A stretch of 64,000 bases of DNA from an uncultured Hungatella sp. (GCA_947089145.1 CAMUJH010000017.1:1-64000), one strand, 5' to 3'. Numbered from the stretch's first letter, positions 27,845 through 36,893 are shown. Notes: generated from the letters alone by a model not told the origin. Numbers and translations are program-made.

Positions 27845-28924
27845 ATGAAAAACGATACCTATGAAAGGGAACTGCGCCACTGGTCAGAGCAGGAGCCGGT
27901 GTGGAGGGATCTGGAGGGGAAAACAGTGATGATATCCGGAGCGTCCGGCATGGTGGGAAGATGCCTGACGGATCTGATCATGACCCATAACCGCCTTGCC
28001 GGCCGTGGAAAGGAAACCGGTGTCATCGCCCTGAGCAGGAATGAGGAGACAGCCAGGGAGAGGTTTTGGGAGTATGAAGACAGCCCGCTGTTCCGATATG
28101 TGCGCTGCGACATAAACCAAGGCATACCGGAACAGGGAGGGGCGGATTACATCATCCATGGAGCCAGCAATACCCATCCGCTGCAGTATTCAAATGATCC
28201 CATAGGGACAATCATGACCAACGTGGAGGGAACCAGGAACCTGCTGGAGTATGGGGTATCCCACAAAAGCAGAAGATTCTGTTTTTTGTCATCAGTGGAA
28301 ATATACGGAGAGAACCGGGGAGACGTCAGGAGATTTGACGAGTCATACCTGGGGTACCTTGACTGCAACACCCTGAGGGCCGGGTATCCGGAGGGAAAGC
28401 GCCTGGGAGAGGCGCTGTGCAATGCCTACAGGGAGGCGTGGGGGATGGAGCATGTGACGGTGCGCCTGAGCCGGATCTACGGCCCGACCATGAGGGAGAA
28501 GGACTCCAAGGCCATAGCCCAGTTTATAAAGAGGGCGGCCATGGGGAAGGACATCGTGCTGAAAAGCCATGGGAAGCAGGAGTATTCCTACACGTACGTG
28601 ACGGACGCTGCGGCGGGAATCCTGTACTGCCTGGCACTGGGGAAGGCAGGGGAAGCGTACAACGTGGCGGATCATAAGTCGGAGGCGCAGCTGAGGGGAT
28701 TGGCAGAGCGGCTGGCGGAGACGGCGGGGACAAAGGTAGTGCATGAAGAGGCACAAGAGGAGGAGAGGAAAGGATATTCGGCAGCGGCAACGGCGATGCT
28801 GGACGGACAAAAGCTGGAAGGCCTGGGCTGGAAAGCCAGGGTACATTTGGAAGAAGGGCTTGCCAGCGCAGTGGAAGGGTACAGGGAAATGATGAAAAGG
28901 AGCCGAAGCATCAAAGAGGGATAA
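27845..28924 (+). CDS. NAD-dependent epimerase/dehydratase (extended SDR)
   Basis: A 359-aa extended short-chain dehydrogenase. The dinucleotide-binding loop is 'VMISGASGMVGRCL' (about residue 27). 'FLSSVEIYGENRG' provides the catalytic Ser, and 'AGYPEGKRLGEALCNAY' holds the YxxxK pair. 'TVRLSRIYGPTM' is typical of the nucleotide-sugar binding half. It should modify an NDP-sugar (epimerisation, dehydration or decarboxylation) in the cytoplasm. Its neighbours suggest a CDP-linked substrate, but that is inference. It is GC-rich like the cytidylyltransferases. The 158 bases before it hold no gene. Confidence 0.85.
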   Translation: MKNDTYERELRHWSEQEPVWRDLEGKTVMISGASGMVGRCLTDLIMTHNRLAGRGKETGVIALSRNEETARERFWEYEDSPLFRYVRCDINQGIPEQGGADYIIHGASNTHPLQYSNDPIGTIMTNVEGTRNLLEYGVSHKSRRFCFLSSVEIYGENRGDVRRFDESYLGYLDCNTLRAGYPEGKRLGEALCNAYREAWGMEHVTVRLSRIYGPTMREKDSKAIAQFIKRAAMGKDIVLKSHGKQEYSYTYVTDAAAGILYCLALGKAGEAYNVADHKSEAQLRGLAERLAETAGTKVVHEEAQEEERKGYSAAATAMLDGQKLEGLGWKARVHLEEGLASAVEGYREMMKRSRSIKEG

Positions 28925-29021
28925 GAAAGGGAAGCAGCTGCAAGACATGTAAAGAACTGCGGAGGTGAAAACGGAAAAGGCGGATCTATATGCAGAAAAA
29001 ACAGCGGGGAGGCGATAAAGA

Positions 29022-29828
29022 TTGAAAAAAAGCAAGAGAATCCGATTGGAAGCGATGTCATTTATGCTTTTGGGAGCAATGATAATAACCGGGGCATCTA
29101 CAGCGGCAAAAACCGTAAAGCCGGCCACAGCAGGTGCGGCGGAACCGATGGAGGAAGACAGGGAAAAGGTGGAAGAGACAGGAGAGAATGGGAGAAACGA
29201 TGCATTTCAGGTGAGGCTGCCCGCGTGCACGGAGGAAGTGTTTGATTTTATCATGGACCCCCAGGAGCTGATCAGCAAAACAGAAGCGGCGGCATACGGT
29301 GATTGCGTGTTTGAGGAGGGAGCCACGCTGTTTTTTAAGAGAAGTGATGAAAGGCGGCTGGAGGATTACAGCAGCCAGAGCGATACCCTTGAGATAGCCA
29401 ACATGGGAACCACGGAGGCGGAGATCACGCTGACGGCGGCTGTACTGGAGGAAACGCTGGGAGGGATCGCCATGACGGAGGACATGGATTTCATCGGCGA
29501 CAAGGGCCCCAGCCTGTATCTGGCGCTGACAGACGGAAGCGAAACCATCCCAATTACAAGGGAAGGGGGAGCATCCATATACAGAACGCTGGAAGGAAAG
29601 AGCGGGGAAGACGGGAACTATGGGAGCTACTGGTTCCAGCTTACGGGAGCTGCCAACCCAAACGGTGACTGGTCCCAGGTTACGTCGGCATCGCCAAAGG
29701 TGGTAGTTACCTGGTCCGTATCTTTGAAAGAAAGGGAAGAGACAGAGAAAGCGGAAAACTCAGATGAAGAAAGCGCCCCGGCTGAAGGAGGCGAGGACAG
29801 CAGGAGCGGTACAGCCCCGGACGTTTGA
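29022..29828 (+). CDS. Secreted protein of unknown function with acidic C-terminal tail
   Basis: A 268-aa protein starting at TTG 29022 with GGGGAGG upstream. 'SFMLLGAMIITGASTAA' is a signal peptide or anchor. The mature part contains 'FDFIMDPQELISKTEAAAYG', then 'LEIANMGTTEAEITLTAAVL', 'PSLYLALTDGSETIPITREG' and 'YWFQLTGAANPNGDWSQV'. This beta-rich pattern is seen in secreted proteins of gut Clostridia and loosely recalls WxL/TasA-like surface proteins. No function is known to me. The last 35 residues are Glu/Ser-rich. It closes the glycan locus and may be an exported surface component. Confidence 0.65.
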   Translation: MKKSKRIRLEAMSFMLLGAMIITGASTAAKTVKPATAGAAEPMEEDREKVEETGENGRNDAFQVRLPACTEEVFDFIMDPQELISKTEAAAYGDCVFEEGATLFFKRSDERRLEDYSSQSDTLEIANMGTTEAEITLTAAVLEETLGGIAMTEDMDFIGDKGPSLYLALTDGSETIPITREGGASIYRTLEGKSGEDGNYGSYWFQLTGAANPNGDWSQVTSASPKVVVTWSVSLKEREETEKAENSDEESAPAEGGEDSRSGTAPDV

Positions 29829-29879
29829 AATACAGGATAACCCCAAATATAACAGACTTCGCACTGTTTAAAAAAGGGG

Positions 29880-29908
29880 TTGACTTATATAGATAACCGA
29901 TATATAAT
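29880..29908 (+). promoter_or_regulatory. Sigma-A promoter of the padR gene with overlapping dyad
   Basis: TTGACT (29880-29885), a 17-base spacer and TATAAT (29903-29908) make a near-consensus promoter. An imperfect dyad, TATATAGAT-AACC-GATATATA, spans the spacer and -10. Two further TCGATAT copies lie at 29924-29930 and 29939-29945. PadR regulators bind such AT-rich dyads and usually repress themselves, so autoregulation is likely. Confidence 0.7.
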
Positions 29909-29963
29909 CTTTTGTGTAGATGCTCGATATATATGCGTTCGATATAAGAAAGGGGATGGCAAT

Positions 29964-30428
29964 TTGGCGGCTGACAAGAATCAGGTATCAGGCAATACGG
30001 CTATGCTGCTTTTGCAGCTTTTGTCGAAAAAGGATATGTATGGCTATGAGATGATTGAGGAGCTGCAGCGCCGATCAAACCATGTGTTTGATCTGAAAGC
30101 AGGAACGCTTTACCCCCTTCTTCATAGTATGGAGGCCAGAAATCAGCTGATATCCTATGAGAAAGAGGCAGGGGGAAAGATGCGCAGGTACTATCAGATT
30201 ACAGGGGATGGGAGAAAGGAGCTGGAGCGCAGGAAAAGGGAGTGGGAAACATACAGTGCGGCTGTTGCCCAGGTAATGGCAGCTGACAATGCAGGATTTG
30301 GAGGAGGCCGTTTATTCCCCGGAGATTCAGGGAAGGCAGGGGCCTGGGCGGCACATGCCTTTCAAGGCTGTCTGCGGGAAGGGCTTTGTCTGCAGGACGC
30401 AAAAAGAGAGGTGCTTTATGGAAATTAG
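29964..30428 (+). CDS. PadR family transcriptional regulator
   Basis: A protein of about 154 aa when started at TTG 29964, which has AAAGGGG 8 bases upstream. The winged-helix part is clear: 'TAMLLLQLLSKKDMYGYEMI', 'HVFDLKAGTLYPLLHSME' and 'GGKMRRYYQITGDGRKELER' correspond to the PadR helices and wing. The last 45 residues do not look like the family and may be read past a natural end. PadR proteins respond to small molecules or stress and repress neighbouring membrane-protein genes. The stop overlaps the start of the FtsW-like gene by 11 bases, so the two are one unit. Confidence 0.86.
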   Translation: MAADKNQVSGNTAMLLLQLLSKKDMYGYEMIEELQRRSNHVFDLKAGTLYPLLHSMEARNQLISYEKEAGGKMRRYYQITGDGRKELERRKREWETYSAAVAQVMAADNAGFGGGRLFPGDSGKAGAWAAHAFQGCLREGLCLQDAKREVLYGN

Positions 30429-31842
30429 AGAGTACTTAGATACACTGTCAGGCCAGATCCGCAACCGGAAAGCCAGGGCAATGGCAGCGAAAGAGATTGA
30501 AGATCACATAAACGATCAGGCGGATTTTTTTGAAGGCCAGGGCATGGATCATCAGGAAGCCGTACAAGAGGCGGTGCGTCAAATGGGAGATCCGGTGGAG
30601 GCGGGGGTGGAACTTGACAGGATTCACCGTCCCCAAATGGAGTGGCGTCTGTTTGGCTGGATCGTTCTATTTTCCATACTGGGTCTGGCGATTCAGTATG
30701 TTTGCTTTTACTGCTGCCGTACCTGGGAGGTATCAGCCCAGAGCAAGTGGATACTGGGAGACTCCACAGGAAATTTTGTGCGCCAGTGCGCTTACACGGT
30801 TATAGGCATGGCGGTTATGGCTGTTATCTGCCTGCTGGATTACAGCGTCATAGGAAAGCATGCAAGGCTGCTGGCAGCCTGCTTTCTGGCGATTATTGTC
30901 TTAAGCTGCACATTTGGCGTGGTCCGACAGATAAATGGGGGCCATCCTCAGCTAAAATGTCTTCTGTATCTGTTTGTGCCTCTCTACGGTGGAATTCTCT
31001 ACCGGAACCGGGGAAAAGGCTGCGGGGGAATAGGGCTCTGCTATCTATGGATCGGGGCGGCGTTTTTGGTTGGGGCAAGAAGCATTGGCGGAGGCCTGGG
31101 AGTAATTATGGATGTTATAGCTGTATGTCTTGTGATGCTTTTGGCTGCCGTCTGTAAAGGATGGTTTCATTTGTCGAAGAAGTCAGGCATAAAAACAGCA
31201 GCTGTTTTGCTGGCATTGATGGCAGTGTCAGCAGGGCTGTTTGTGAAGTTCGGCTTAAGCCCATATCAGGCCATGCGGCTTAAGGTGTGGCTCCACCCGG
31301 AACAGTACGCTGACCTGGGAGGATACAGTATTGTCACCATACGGAAGATTGTGTCCAGCCTGTCTATAAACAGAGACTGCTTCAGGATATTGGAAGAGAG
31401 GGGGCTTGAAGATTTCTTATATGCATGGGAAAGCGGAGGCGACTTTATGATTCTGCATACGGCAGTGGCCATGGGGCTTTTCAAGACTTTATGTATCCTG
31501 TGCCTTTTCGGCGCCTTCTTCATTTACCTGTTTTGGCTGGCTGCCCGGGAAAAAAACCAGATGGGACAGATAATGGGGCTTGGCTGTACCTTGATGCTGG
31601 CAGTGGAAACGGTGCGCAATGTGATGTACAATTTTGGCATAGGCTTAAGCGCCACAGGAGGCATTCCGTTTTTTTCGTATGGAAGGGTTCATACCCTGGC
31701 GGTTTATGTGCTTTTGGGAATTCTGCTGAGTATCTGCCGATACCGCAATCTGGTGTGGGAAGACCCTGTGAAATCAGGGGACGGTTCTGCGGTAAAAATC
31801 GGAAACTATGTGATTCGGGTGGAGAAAAGGCCTGTTTCTTAA
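30418..31842 (+). CDS. FtsW/RodA/SpoVE-like (SEDS) membrane protein with helical N-terminal domain
   Basis: A 474-aa protein started at ATG 30418. Residues 1-75 are a soluble helical segment ('EIREYLDTLSGQIRNRKARA', 'HQEAVQEAVRQMGDPVEAG') of the kind found next to PadR genes. About ten transmembrane helices follow. The C-terminal part has 'SATGGIPFFSYGRVHTL', a degenerate version of the SEDS motif P-x-T-G-x-x-x-P-F-x-S-Y-G-G-S, and 'GGDFMILHTAVAMGLF', which matches the region with the catalytic Asp. SEDS proteins polymerise lipid II. Here the GGS end is changed to GRVH, so activity is uncertain. Control by the upstream PadR is likely. Confidence 0.8.
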   Translation: MEIREYLDTLSGQIRNRKARAMAAKEIEDHINDQADFFEGQGMDHQEAVQEAVRQMGDPVEAGVELDRIHRPQMEWRLFGWIVLFSILGLAIQYVCFYCCRTWEVSAQSKWILGDSTGNFVRQCAYTVIGMAVMAVICLLDYSVIGKHARLLAACFLAIIVLSCTFGVVRQINGGHPQLKCLLYLFVPLYGGILYRNRGKGCGGIGLCYLWIGAAFLVGARSIGGGLGVIMDVIAVCLVMLLAAVCKGWFHLSKKSGIKTAAVLLALMAVSAGLFVKFGLSPYQAMRLKVWLHPEQYADLGGYSIVTIRKIVSSLSINRDCFRILEERGLEDFLYAWESGGDFMILHTAVAMGLFKTLCILCLFGAFFIYLFWLAAREKNQMGQIMGLGCTLMLAVETVRNVMYNFGIGLSATGGIPFFSYGRVHTLAVYVLLGILLSICRYRNLVWEDPVKSGDGSAVKIGNYVIRVEKRPVS

Positions 31843-31891
31843 GAATCTGCTGAGATGTTTGGAAAATCTGCAGCCTGACAAAGAACTTTTG

Positions 31892-31935
31892 AAAAGGCCG
31901 GCCTGCTTAAAAAGTAAAGCAGACCGGCCTTTTTC
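31892..31935. terminator. Bidirectional rho-independent terminator
   Basis: AAAAGGCCGGCCTGCTT and AAAGCAGACCGGCCTTTTT form a strong stem with A- and T-runs on the two sides. It separates the convergent FtsW-like (+) and DUF4397 (-) genes and can serve both. Confidence 0.85.
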
Positions 31936-31973
31936 ATGCCTTGCCTCTGCCTGCCGCAGCTGCAGCCTGAAAA

Positions 31974-32996
31974 TCAGTCTTCTATAGTAAGAACCCGGAA
32001 GCCAACATCCGACCAGTTATTTCCTACTAAATAGGAAGTGTACCTGTTTCCGGCAGCAATATCTGTCTGGAAGGAAACCAGCGGATCATTGCTGAAGTTT
32101 CCGCCGGTTACAGTGCCCACAACAATCATAGGCAGTTCCCGGATTACGGAGAAGGTGTTGGAGTTGGTCACATAGAACTGATACGTTCCTGCCATGGCCT
32201 GCTTGTAGGCGGTTACTTCCCGGAATCCCACATTGCGGAACACGGCGTCATGGCTGTAAAGCATCACGTCATAGCTGGAACCGCTGTAGGAGAAATTGGC
32301 TACCCGGTAGCATCCCGTGTTGTAATTCATGTTGCTGCAGCCGTCGTTGGATACCTGGGTCATGGTAAGGCCGCCGGCAGGGGCGTCTGCCAGAACCATG
32401 GTATATCTCTGCCCGCCTGTAAAGGGGAACGACTGCTGAAGAAGAATGCTGCGCAGGCCGGAAGCCCGCCTTACGGTTACCGTGTGGAAACCATCGGACA
32501 CCCGGTCATAGCCGGACACTGTGCCGAAACGGGAATTGTTGACATAGGTGGTATTGTCAATGGAAATGCTGACCGGAAAGCTGTTGGTGGAAGCATTTAA
32601 AAACCGTACCTGAGCATTGCTTTGGGAAACATTGCAGTTTGGGCAGGAAGGGAAAATGGGGAAAGTCACAGGCGGCCAGACAGTGCAGTTATTGCAGCCG
32701 CTGTTATTATTTCCCGTATTCATGTTTCCGGGATAAGCCGGGATTCCGCCTTCCGGAGCGATGGGAAGGGAGATGCCGTAATCATTGTTGCTGCCTGAAT
32801 TGTTCATGTTTCCGGGATAAGCCGGGATTCCGCCTTCCGGAGCGACGGGAAGGGAAATTCCATAATCATTGTTGGATGCAGCATTTGTGGCGCCTGAATA
32901 GGCGGGAGTGGTATTGTCCGTAGCGGCAGGAGTGGTAATGCCGTAATCTTCTGGGGTTAAATGAGAATTAGAAGCGTTTGGATTGTTCTCAGCCAT
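31974..32996 (-). CDS. DUF4397 domain protein with N-terminal 28-aa repeats
   Basis: A 340-aa protein. The N-terminal 90 residues contain three copies of a 28-residue unit, two nearly identical ('NDYGISLPVAPEGGIPAYPG' and 'NDYGISLPIAPEGGIPAYPG') and a first, degenerate one. A Cys-containing linker follows, then two DUF4397 beta-sandwich regions beginning 'VRFLNASTNSFPVSISI' and 'YRVANFSYSGSSYDVMLY'. There is no signal peptide. Similar proteins of gut Clostridia are thought to be surface or spore-associated, but the function is unknown. GAGG lies upstream of the ATG. The gene is convergent with its left neighbour. Confidence 0.8.
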   Translation of the reverse strand: MAENNPNASNSHLTPEDYGITTPAATDNTTPAYSGATNAASNNDYGISLPVAPEGGIPAYPGNMNNSGSNNDYGISLPIAPEGGIPAYPGNMNTGNNNSGCNNCTVWPPVTFPIFPSCPNCNVSQSNAQVRFLNASTNSFPVSISIDNTTYVNNSRFGTVSGYDRVSDGFHTVTVRRASGLRSILLQQSFPFTGGQRYTMVLADAPAGGLTMTQVSNDGCSNMNYNTGCYRVANFSYSGSSYDVMLYSHDAVFRNVGFREVTAYKQAMAGTYQFYVTNSNTFSVIRELPMIVVGTVTGGNFSNDPLVSFQTDIAAGNRYTSYLVGNNWSDVGFRVLTIED

Positions 32997-33169
32997 AGAA
33001 GAGCCTCAATGTGTTTTTACTTTACATTATGAATAAAACGGATTTTGGTTACGGAAAATTTAGGGAAATATTAACCTTTGGGAAAAAAGGACCGTCTGCC
33101 CGGAAGCGGCATAAATTAAGGTATGCAGATCTTTTTGTAACGGAACTATAACAGAATGTGAAGGAAGAC

Positions 33170-33198
33170 TTGACCGAAAAGGCCAAGAGGATTATAAT
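33170..33198 (+). promoter_or_regulatory. Sigma-A promoter for the mechanosensitive channel gene
   Basis: TTGACC (33170-33175), 17 bases, TATAAT (33193-33198). It lies 60 bases before the ATG at 33258. The rest of the 258-base intergenic region shows nothing else that I can name. Confidence 0.65.
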
Positions 33199-33257
33199 AG
33201 AAAAAGGGCTTTGTGCCCTTGGGCTGAAAACGATGGAAAGTACTGTTAGGTGAAGAT

Positions 33258-34034
33258 ATGAATAATCTGTTGGAGATAGGAATTTTTATTCTTATTGAGA
33301 TCGTTTTAAATCGATTGGTCAATCTGGCTTTCCGCATAATGTCCAAAAAACATAATTCGGTTCACCTGCGTTTTATAAAAAGTGCTGCCAATTTCCTGGT
33401 GGCTTTGGTGGTAGTTTACTGCCTTTCCCAGCAGTTTGAAGTGACAAAGGATATTAGCCGGGTTTTGCTTCAAAGCAGTTCTCTGGTGGTGGCGATTGCC
33501 ACATTTGCCGCCCAGCAGGCTTTATCGAATGTTATAAGCGGTTTCTCCCTTTCCATGTCAAAGCCTTACAATGTGGAAGACAAGATAAAGGTGGTACAGG
33601 GAGGGAGTGTGGTGGCGGAGGGGATGGTTAAGGATATTACGATACGCCATACCGTGATACGGCAGTTTAACGGAGAGTGCTGCATTGTGCCGAATTCGGT
33701 TATGGACGCAGCGATTATTACAAATACGAATTTTAACGGGAACATAGGTAACTTCCTTGAGATAGAGATTTCCTTTGGTTCTAATATTGAGGAAGCCATG
33801 GTGGTGCTGCAAAAAATCTGCATCGAGCATCAGCTGACATTAAATACCAGTGAGAATGGTGTATTTGTAAAGGGATACACCCAGAACGGCGTAGTGTTAA
33901 AGACAACCGTGTGGACCAAAAACCTTGACCACAGCTTTCAGGCCTGCAGCGATATCCGCATAACGGTGCTTAAAGAATTTAAAAAGCGGAATATCAGCGT
34001 GCCGTACCAGAATGTAACCATATATCATGCATAA
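33258..34034 (+). CDS. Small-conductance mechanosensitive channel (MscS family)
   Basis: A 258-aa MscS protein. Three N-terminal hydrophobic segments end in a pore helix: 'SSLVVAIATFAAQQALSNVI' is the glycine/alanine-rich TM3, followed by 'SGFSLSMSKPYNVEDKIKV', the start of the cytoplasmic beta domain. 'NGECCIVPNSVMDAAIITN' matches the conserved IPN region. The channel opens on membrane tension and releases solutes during hypo-osmotic shock. Length is typical. It has its own promoter and is not obviously linked to the next genes. Confidence 0.92.
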   Translation: MNNLLEIGIFILIEIVLNRLVNLAFRIMSKKHNSVHLRFIKSAANFLVALVVVYCLSQQFEVTKDISRVLLQSSSLVVAIATFAAQQALSNVISGFSLSMSKPYNVEDKIKVVQGGSVVAEGMVKDITIRHTVIRQFNGECCIVPNSVMDAAIITNTNFNGNIGNFLEIEISFGSNIEEAMVVLQKICIEHQLTLNTSENGVFVKGYTQNGVVLKTTVWTKNLDHSFQACSDIRITVLKEFKKRNISVPYQNVTIYHA

Positions 34035-34115
34035 GACGGCAGAAGGACGGCTTTTTGGCAGGACAATAACGGAACATAATGTAATAGATAGATATCAAAC
34101 CAGTGGGAGGAAATT

Positions 34116-34502
34116 ATGGAAAAAGAATATGGCAAACATGATGAGCCTGACAGGATGCCGGCTCGCCACCAGCTTTTAAGCATTTTTAAGGAGAGCTGGA
34201 GAGATGACCACAAATTCTTTTCCGTCAGGGATTTGGAGCTGTGCGTGAAAGGGCTGTGCGACGGAATGTACGAGATGGTGGAATTAGAGCTGGGAGCGGA
34301 CATCATTCAGGCATTTCCCAAAGAGGAAGACAGGCAGAACTTTACCATACAGGCATTTAGAGGAGAGGAAAATGGTTCCCGGGTGCTGAAATGTACCATG
34401 AATCCATCCCAGGCTCAGTCGTGGATGTTGGAGATATTGGAATCGGGCCTGCCGAAAGAGCTGGGCGGGTGGGAAGATATTACAGATACCGTGGAAGCAT
34501 AG
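34116..34502 (+). CDS. Hypothetical protein, 128 aa
   Basis: No family recognised. The protein is soluble, acidic and mixed alpha/beta: 'LCVKGLCDGMYEMVELELGA', then 'AFPKEEDRQNFTIQAFRGEE' and 'MNPSQAQSWMLEILESGLPK'. The ATG has GGGAGGAA upstream. It is followed after 12 bases by the Sel1-repeat gene, so the two are probably co-transcribed and may work together. Codon use is like its neighbours, and nothing indicates transfer. Confidence 0.65.
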   Translation: MEKEYGKHDEPDRMPARHQLLSIFKESWRDDHKFFSVRDLELCVKGLCDGMYEMVELELGADIIQAFPKEEDRQNFTIQAFRGEENGSRVLKCTMNPSQAQSWMLEILESGLPKELGGWEDITDTVEA

Positions 34503-34514
34503 GGGGAACAGAGG

Positions 34515-35762
34515 ATGGGAAAATATTTCAGCGATGTGGTGGAACAGGCGATTGAGGATTTATATTACTGCTGTGACAATGACAAGGCGAAAAAGGCGGC
34601 TGCCTCACTGCAGCGCGCAGTAGAGGAGCAGGACGACGGAGACGCCTGTTATTTTCTGGCATGCTGCTTTTTCGGAACATCTTATAACTGGATCTACCAC
34701 CCATTTCAGGAGAACGAGGAGGCTGCTTACAGGCTCCTTGGAAAGGGGATCTCCAGCGGCTCTGCAGTGGCAGCCCTTGGTGCCCTGCGGATGAACATGC
34801 TGACGCCGGAGTACCAGGAACTGATGCCTTTTTCCAGCATTAGGGACGCATGGCAGGCAGTTTACGAGAAAGCGGAAGCCGGCTGCTATTTCTGCCAATA
34901 CATGATCGGGAATACTTACTATTATCTAGATGTGATTGAACTTGAGGACAAGAGGGAAAGCCAGTTTGAAGGCGAGGCAGAATGGGACAATTGGCGGCGG
35001 GAACAGATGGAAAAAAGCATTTCCTGGTTTGAGAGGGCGTTTGAAGGGGGAATGGGGCTGGCAGGCCGCAATCTCTGCGACTATTATAAAAAGGGGCGCG
35101 GATGCCTGATTCCCTCAGACCCGGATAAGGCCATGGAAGTGATTCAGAAAGGTGCAGCCATGGGATATCCGGAATGCATGTACGCCCTTGCCAACAAACT
35201 GTTTTTCAATCCGGACAAGAAGGACGAGGGATTTTTCTGGGCCCGAAGAGCGGCCCAGCTGGGATATATTCTGGCCTGGGACATTGTGGGGGACGGTTAC
35301 TGCCTGGGAGACGTGGTAGAGAGAAACCTGCCCTATGCCCTGGAGTGCTACGAGAAAAGCGTGGCCTATGGGGATGATGACTATGCCTATGGAAGAGCCG
35401 GTGAAATGTATTTCTTAGGGCTGGGCGTTCCCCAGGATTACACCAAGGCAGTGGAGTACATGGAAAAGGCGCACGCCATGCGCGGGGAGGAAGACACGGA
35501 TACGGCAAAACTGGGAGTGTGCTGCCTTCTTGGATATGGCTGCGCACAGAATGTGGAGCGCGGGAAAAAGCTCCTTGAGCAAAGTGATGATATCCGCTAC
35601 AAAAACTACGGCCTGGGGATGATGTATGCCCAGGGAATGGGAGTGCCGAAAGACATTGCCAAAGGAGTGGAATATCTGCAGGCGGCAGGAGATTATGAAC
35701 CGGCAAAGAAGGAGCTGAAACATTACAAGAAGGGAATCTTTGGAAACTGGAAGCGGATATAG
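34515..35762 (+). CDS. Sel1-repeat (TPR-like) protein
   Basis: A 415-aa soluble protein built of Sel1-like repeats. Clear units include 'KAMEVIQKGAAMGYPECMYA', 'YALECYEKSVAYGDDDYAYG', 'KAVEYMEKAHAMRGEEDTDT' and 'AKGVEYLQAAGDYEPAKKEL', each with the A-x-x-L-G/Y-x-x-G pattern around them. Sel1 proteins serve as scaffolds for protein-protein contacts. There is no signal peptide, so it acts in the cytoplasm. It forms a two-gene unit with the 128-aa gene just upstream. Its partner is unknown. Confidence 0.85.
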   Translation: MGKYFSDVVEQAIEDLYYCCDNDKAKKAAASLQRAVEEQDDGDACYFLACCFFGTSYNWIYHPFQENEEAAYRLLGKGISSGSAVAALGALRMNMLTPEYQELMPFSSIRDAWQAVYEKAEAGCYFCQYMIGNTYYYLDVIELEDKRESQFEGEAEWDNWRREQMEKSISWFERAFEGGMGLAGRNLCDYYKKGRGCLIPSDPDKAMEVIQKGAAMGYPECMYALANKLFFNPDKKDEGFFWARRAAQLGYILAWDIVGDGYCLGDVVERNLPYALECYEKSVAYGDDDYAYGRAGEMYFLGLGVPQDYTKAVEYMEKAHAMRGEEDTDTAKLGVCCLLGYGCAQNVERGKKLLEQSDDIRYKNYGLGMMYAQGMGVPKDIAKGVEYLQAAGDYEPAKKELKHYKKGIFGNWKRI

Positions 35763-35877
35763 ATTTTGAGATGCCATTACATACGTTCCTTCTGCCAGTG
35801 CCTGGCGGAAAATTTTTGGGCGGAAGCCTGCAGTCACATACAGGCGCTGCAAAGAGATAAACAATTCATTTTGTGTG

Positions 35878-35921
35878 AAAAAACCACATCGGACAGAGGG
35901 ATCTGCCTGGTGTGGTTTTTG
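35878..35921 (+). terminator. Rho-independent terminator after the Sel1 gene
   Basis: AAAAACCACA and TGTGGTTTTT pair around a 22-base loop, followed by T residues. The remaining intergenic bases up to 36161 are AT-rich. A TATAAT at about 36070 could be a -10, but no good -35 is seen. Confidence 0.75.
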
Positions 35922-36161
35922 CGTTATTAACCCAGGCAAAATAGAGTATAAGTGGCTGTAGGGAAAAAGTGAAGAAATCTAAACAGAATCATTAAATTTG
36001 TAATAATTTGTAAAATAACGTCAGAAAAAATTTCGATATTATAAGGGATTGGTAAAGTCTTATGGAATATAATTTGTTAAAATAGTGATAATGAAAGTAT
36101 CTATAAACAGTAATCGGTATTCTTGATAAATTGTTTGACTATTAACGGAAGGAGCAGAGAG

Positions 36162-36893
36162 ATGAAAAAATGTTTCAGAATGTTGAGAAGTTTGTTGCTG
36201 CTGATCATGACAGTATGTGTCTGCTCCGGCTTCGTTGTAGCGGGCAAGGGCTATGAGGCTTACCAAAAGGCGATAGATGCAATGAGCCTGGAGGATAAGG
36301 TGGCTTCCATTCGGGAGAAGGACTCTTTTACAGAATATGAGGAACTTCCGGAGATCTACGTACAGGCAGTTATGGCGGTGGAAGACAAACGGTTTGAGCG
36401 CCATGTGGGCGTGGATCTGATTGCTATCTGCCGCGCGGTGAGAAACGATATCCGGGCAGGGAGGTTCGTGGAAGGTGGAAGCACCATTACCCAGCAGCTG
36501 GCTAAAAATATGTATTTCAGCCAGGATAAAGATCTGGTAAGGAAAGTAGCAGAAGTGTTTGTGGCTTTGGATTTGGAGAAAACTTATTCTAAGGAAGAGA
36601 TTTTCGAACTGTATGTGAACGCTATCTATTTTGGTGACGGATACTATGACGTGGCGTCTGCCAGCCAGGGATATTTCGGGAAGAATCCTGAAGAAATGAG
36701 CGATTATGAATGTACCCTTCTGGCCGGAATCCCCAATGCGCCGTCAGTGTATGCACCCACAAAGAATCCGGCTTTGGCGGCAAAGAGACAGCTTAAGGTG
36801 GTTGAGCGCATGGAGGCATGCGGGTATTTTTCCACGGAGGAGGCGGAAACGGTCGCCGAGACTGTAAGCCTGGTGGCAGGCATGGTTCAGTAG
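36162..36893 (+). CDS. Monofunctional GT51 peptidoglycan transglycosylase
   Basis: A 243-aa protein started at ATG 36162, with GGAAGGAG 7 bases upstream. 'LLLLIMTVCVCSGFVVA' is a single N-terminal membrane anchor. The GT51 motifs follow in order: 'AVEDKRFERHVGVD' with the catalytic Glu, 'GGSTITQQLAKN', 'RKVAEVFVALDLE' and 'YVNAIYFGDGYYDVASASQG'. There is no transpeptidase domain. The enzyme polymerises lipid II into glycan strands on the outer membrane face. It is shorter than bifunctional PBPs and stands alone between terminators. Confidence 0.9.
   Translation: MKKCFRMLRSLLLLIMTVCVCSGFVVAGKGYEAYQKAIDAMSLEDKVASIREKDSFTEYEELPEIYVQAVMAVEDKRFERHVGVDLIAICRAVRNDIRAGRFVEGGSTITQQLAKNMYFSQDKDLVRKVAEVFVALDLEKTYSKEEIFELYVNAIYFGDGYYDVASASQGYFGKNPEEMSDYECTLLAGIPNAPSVYAPTKNPALAAKRQLKVVERMEACGYFSTEEAETVAETVSLVAGMVQ

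Noticed and set aside
28343..29128. Long - strand frame opposite the epimerase gene
   Set aside because: Shadow of a GC-rich gene; the + strand has clear SDR motifs. Similar shadows opposite cysNC (3935-4621), the MucBP-like gene (44050-44751), the pIII-like gene (47984-48766) and the flavoprotein (61114-61764) were rejected for the same reason.
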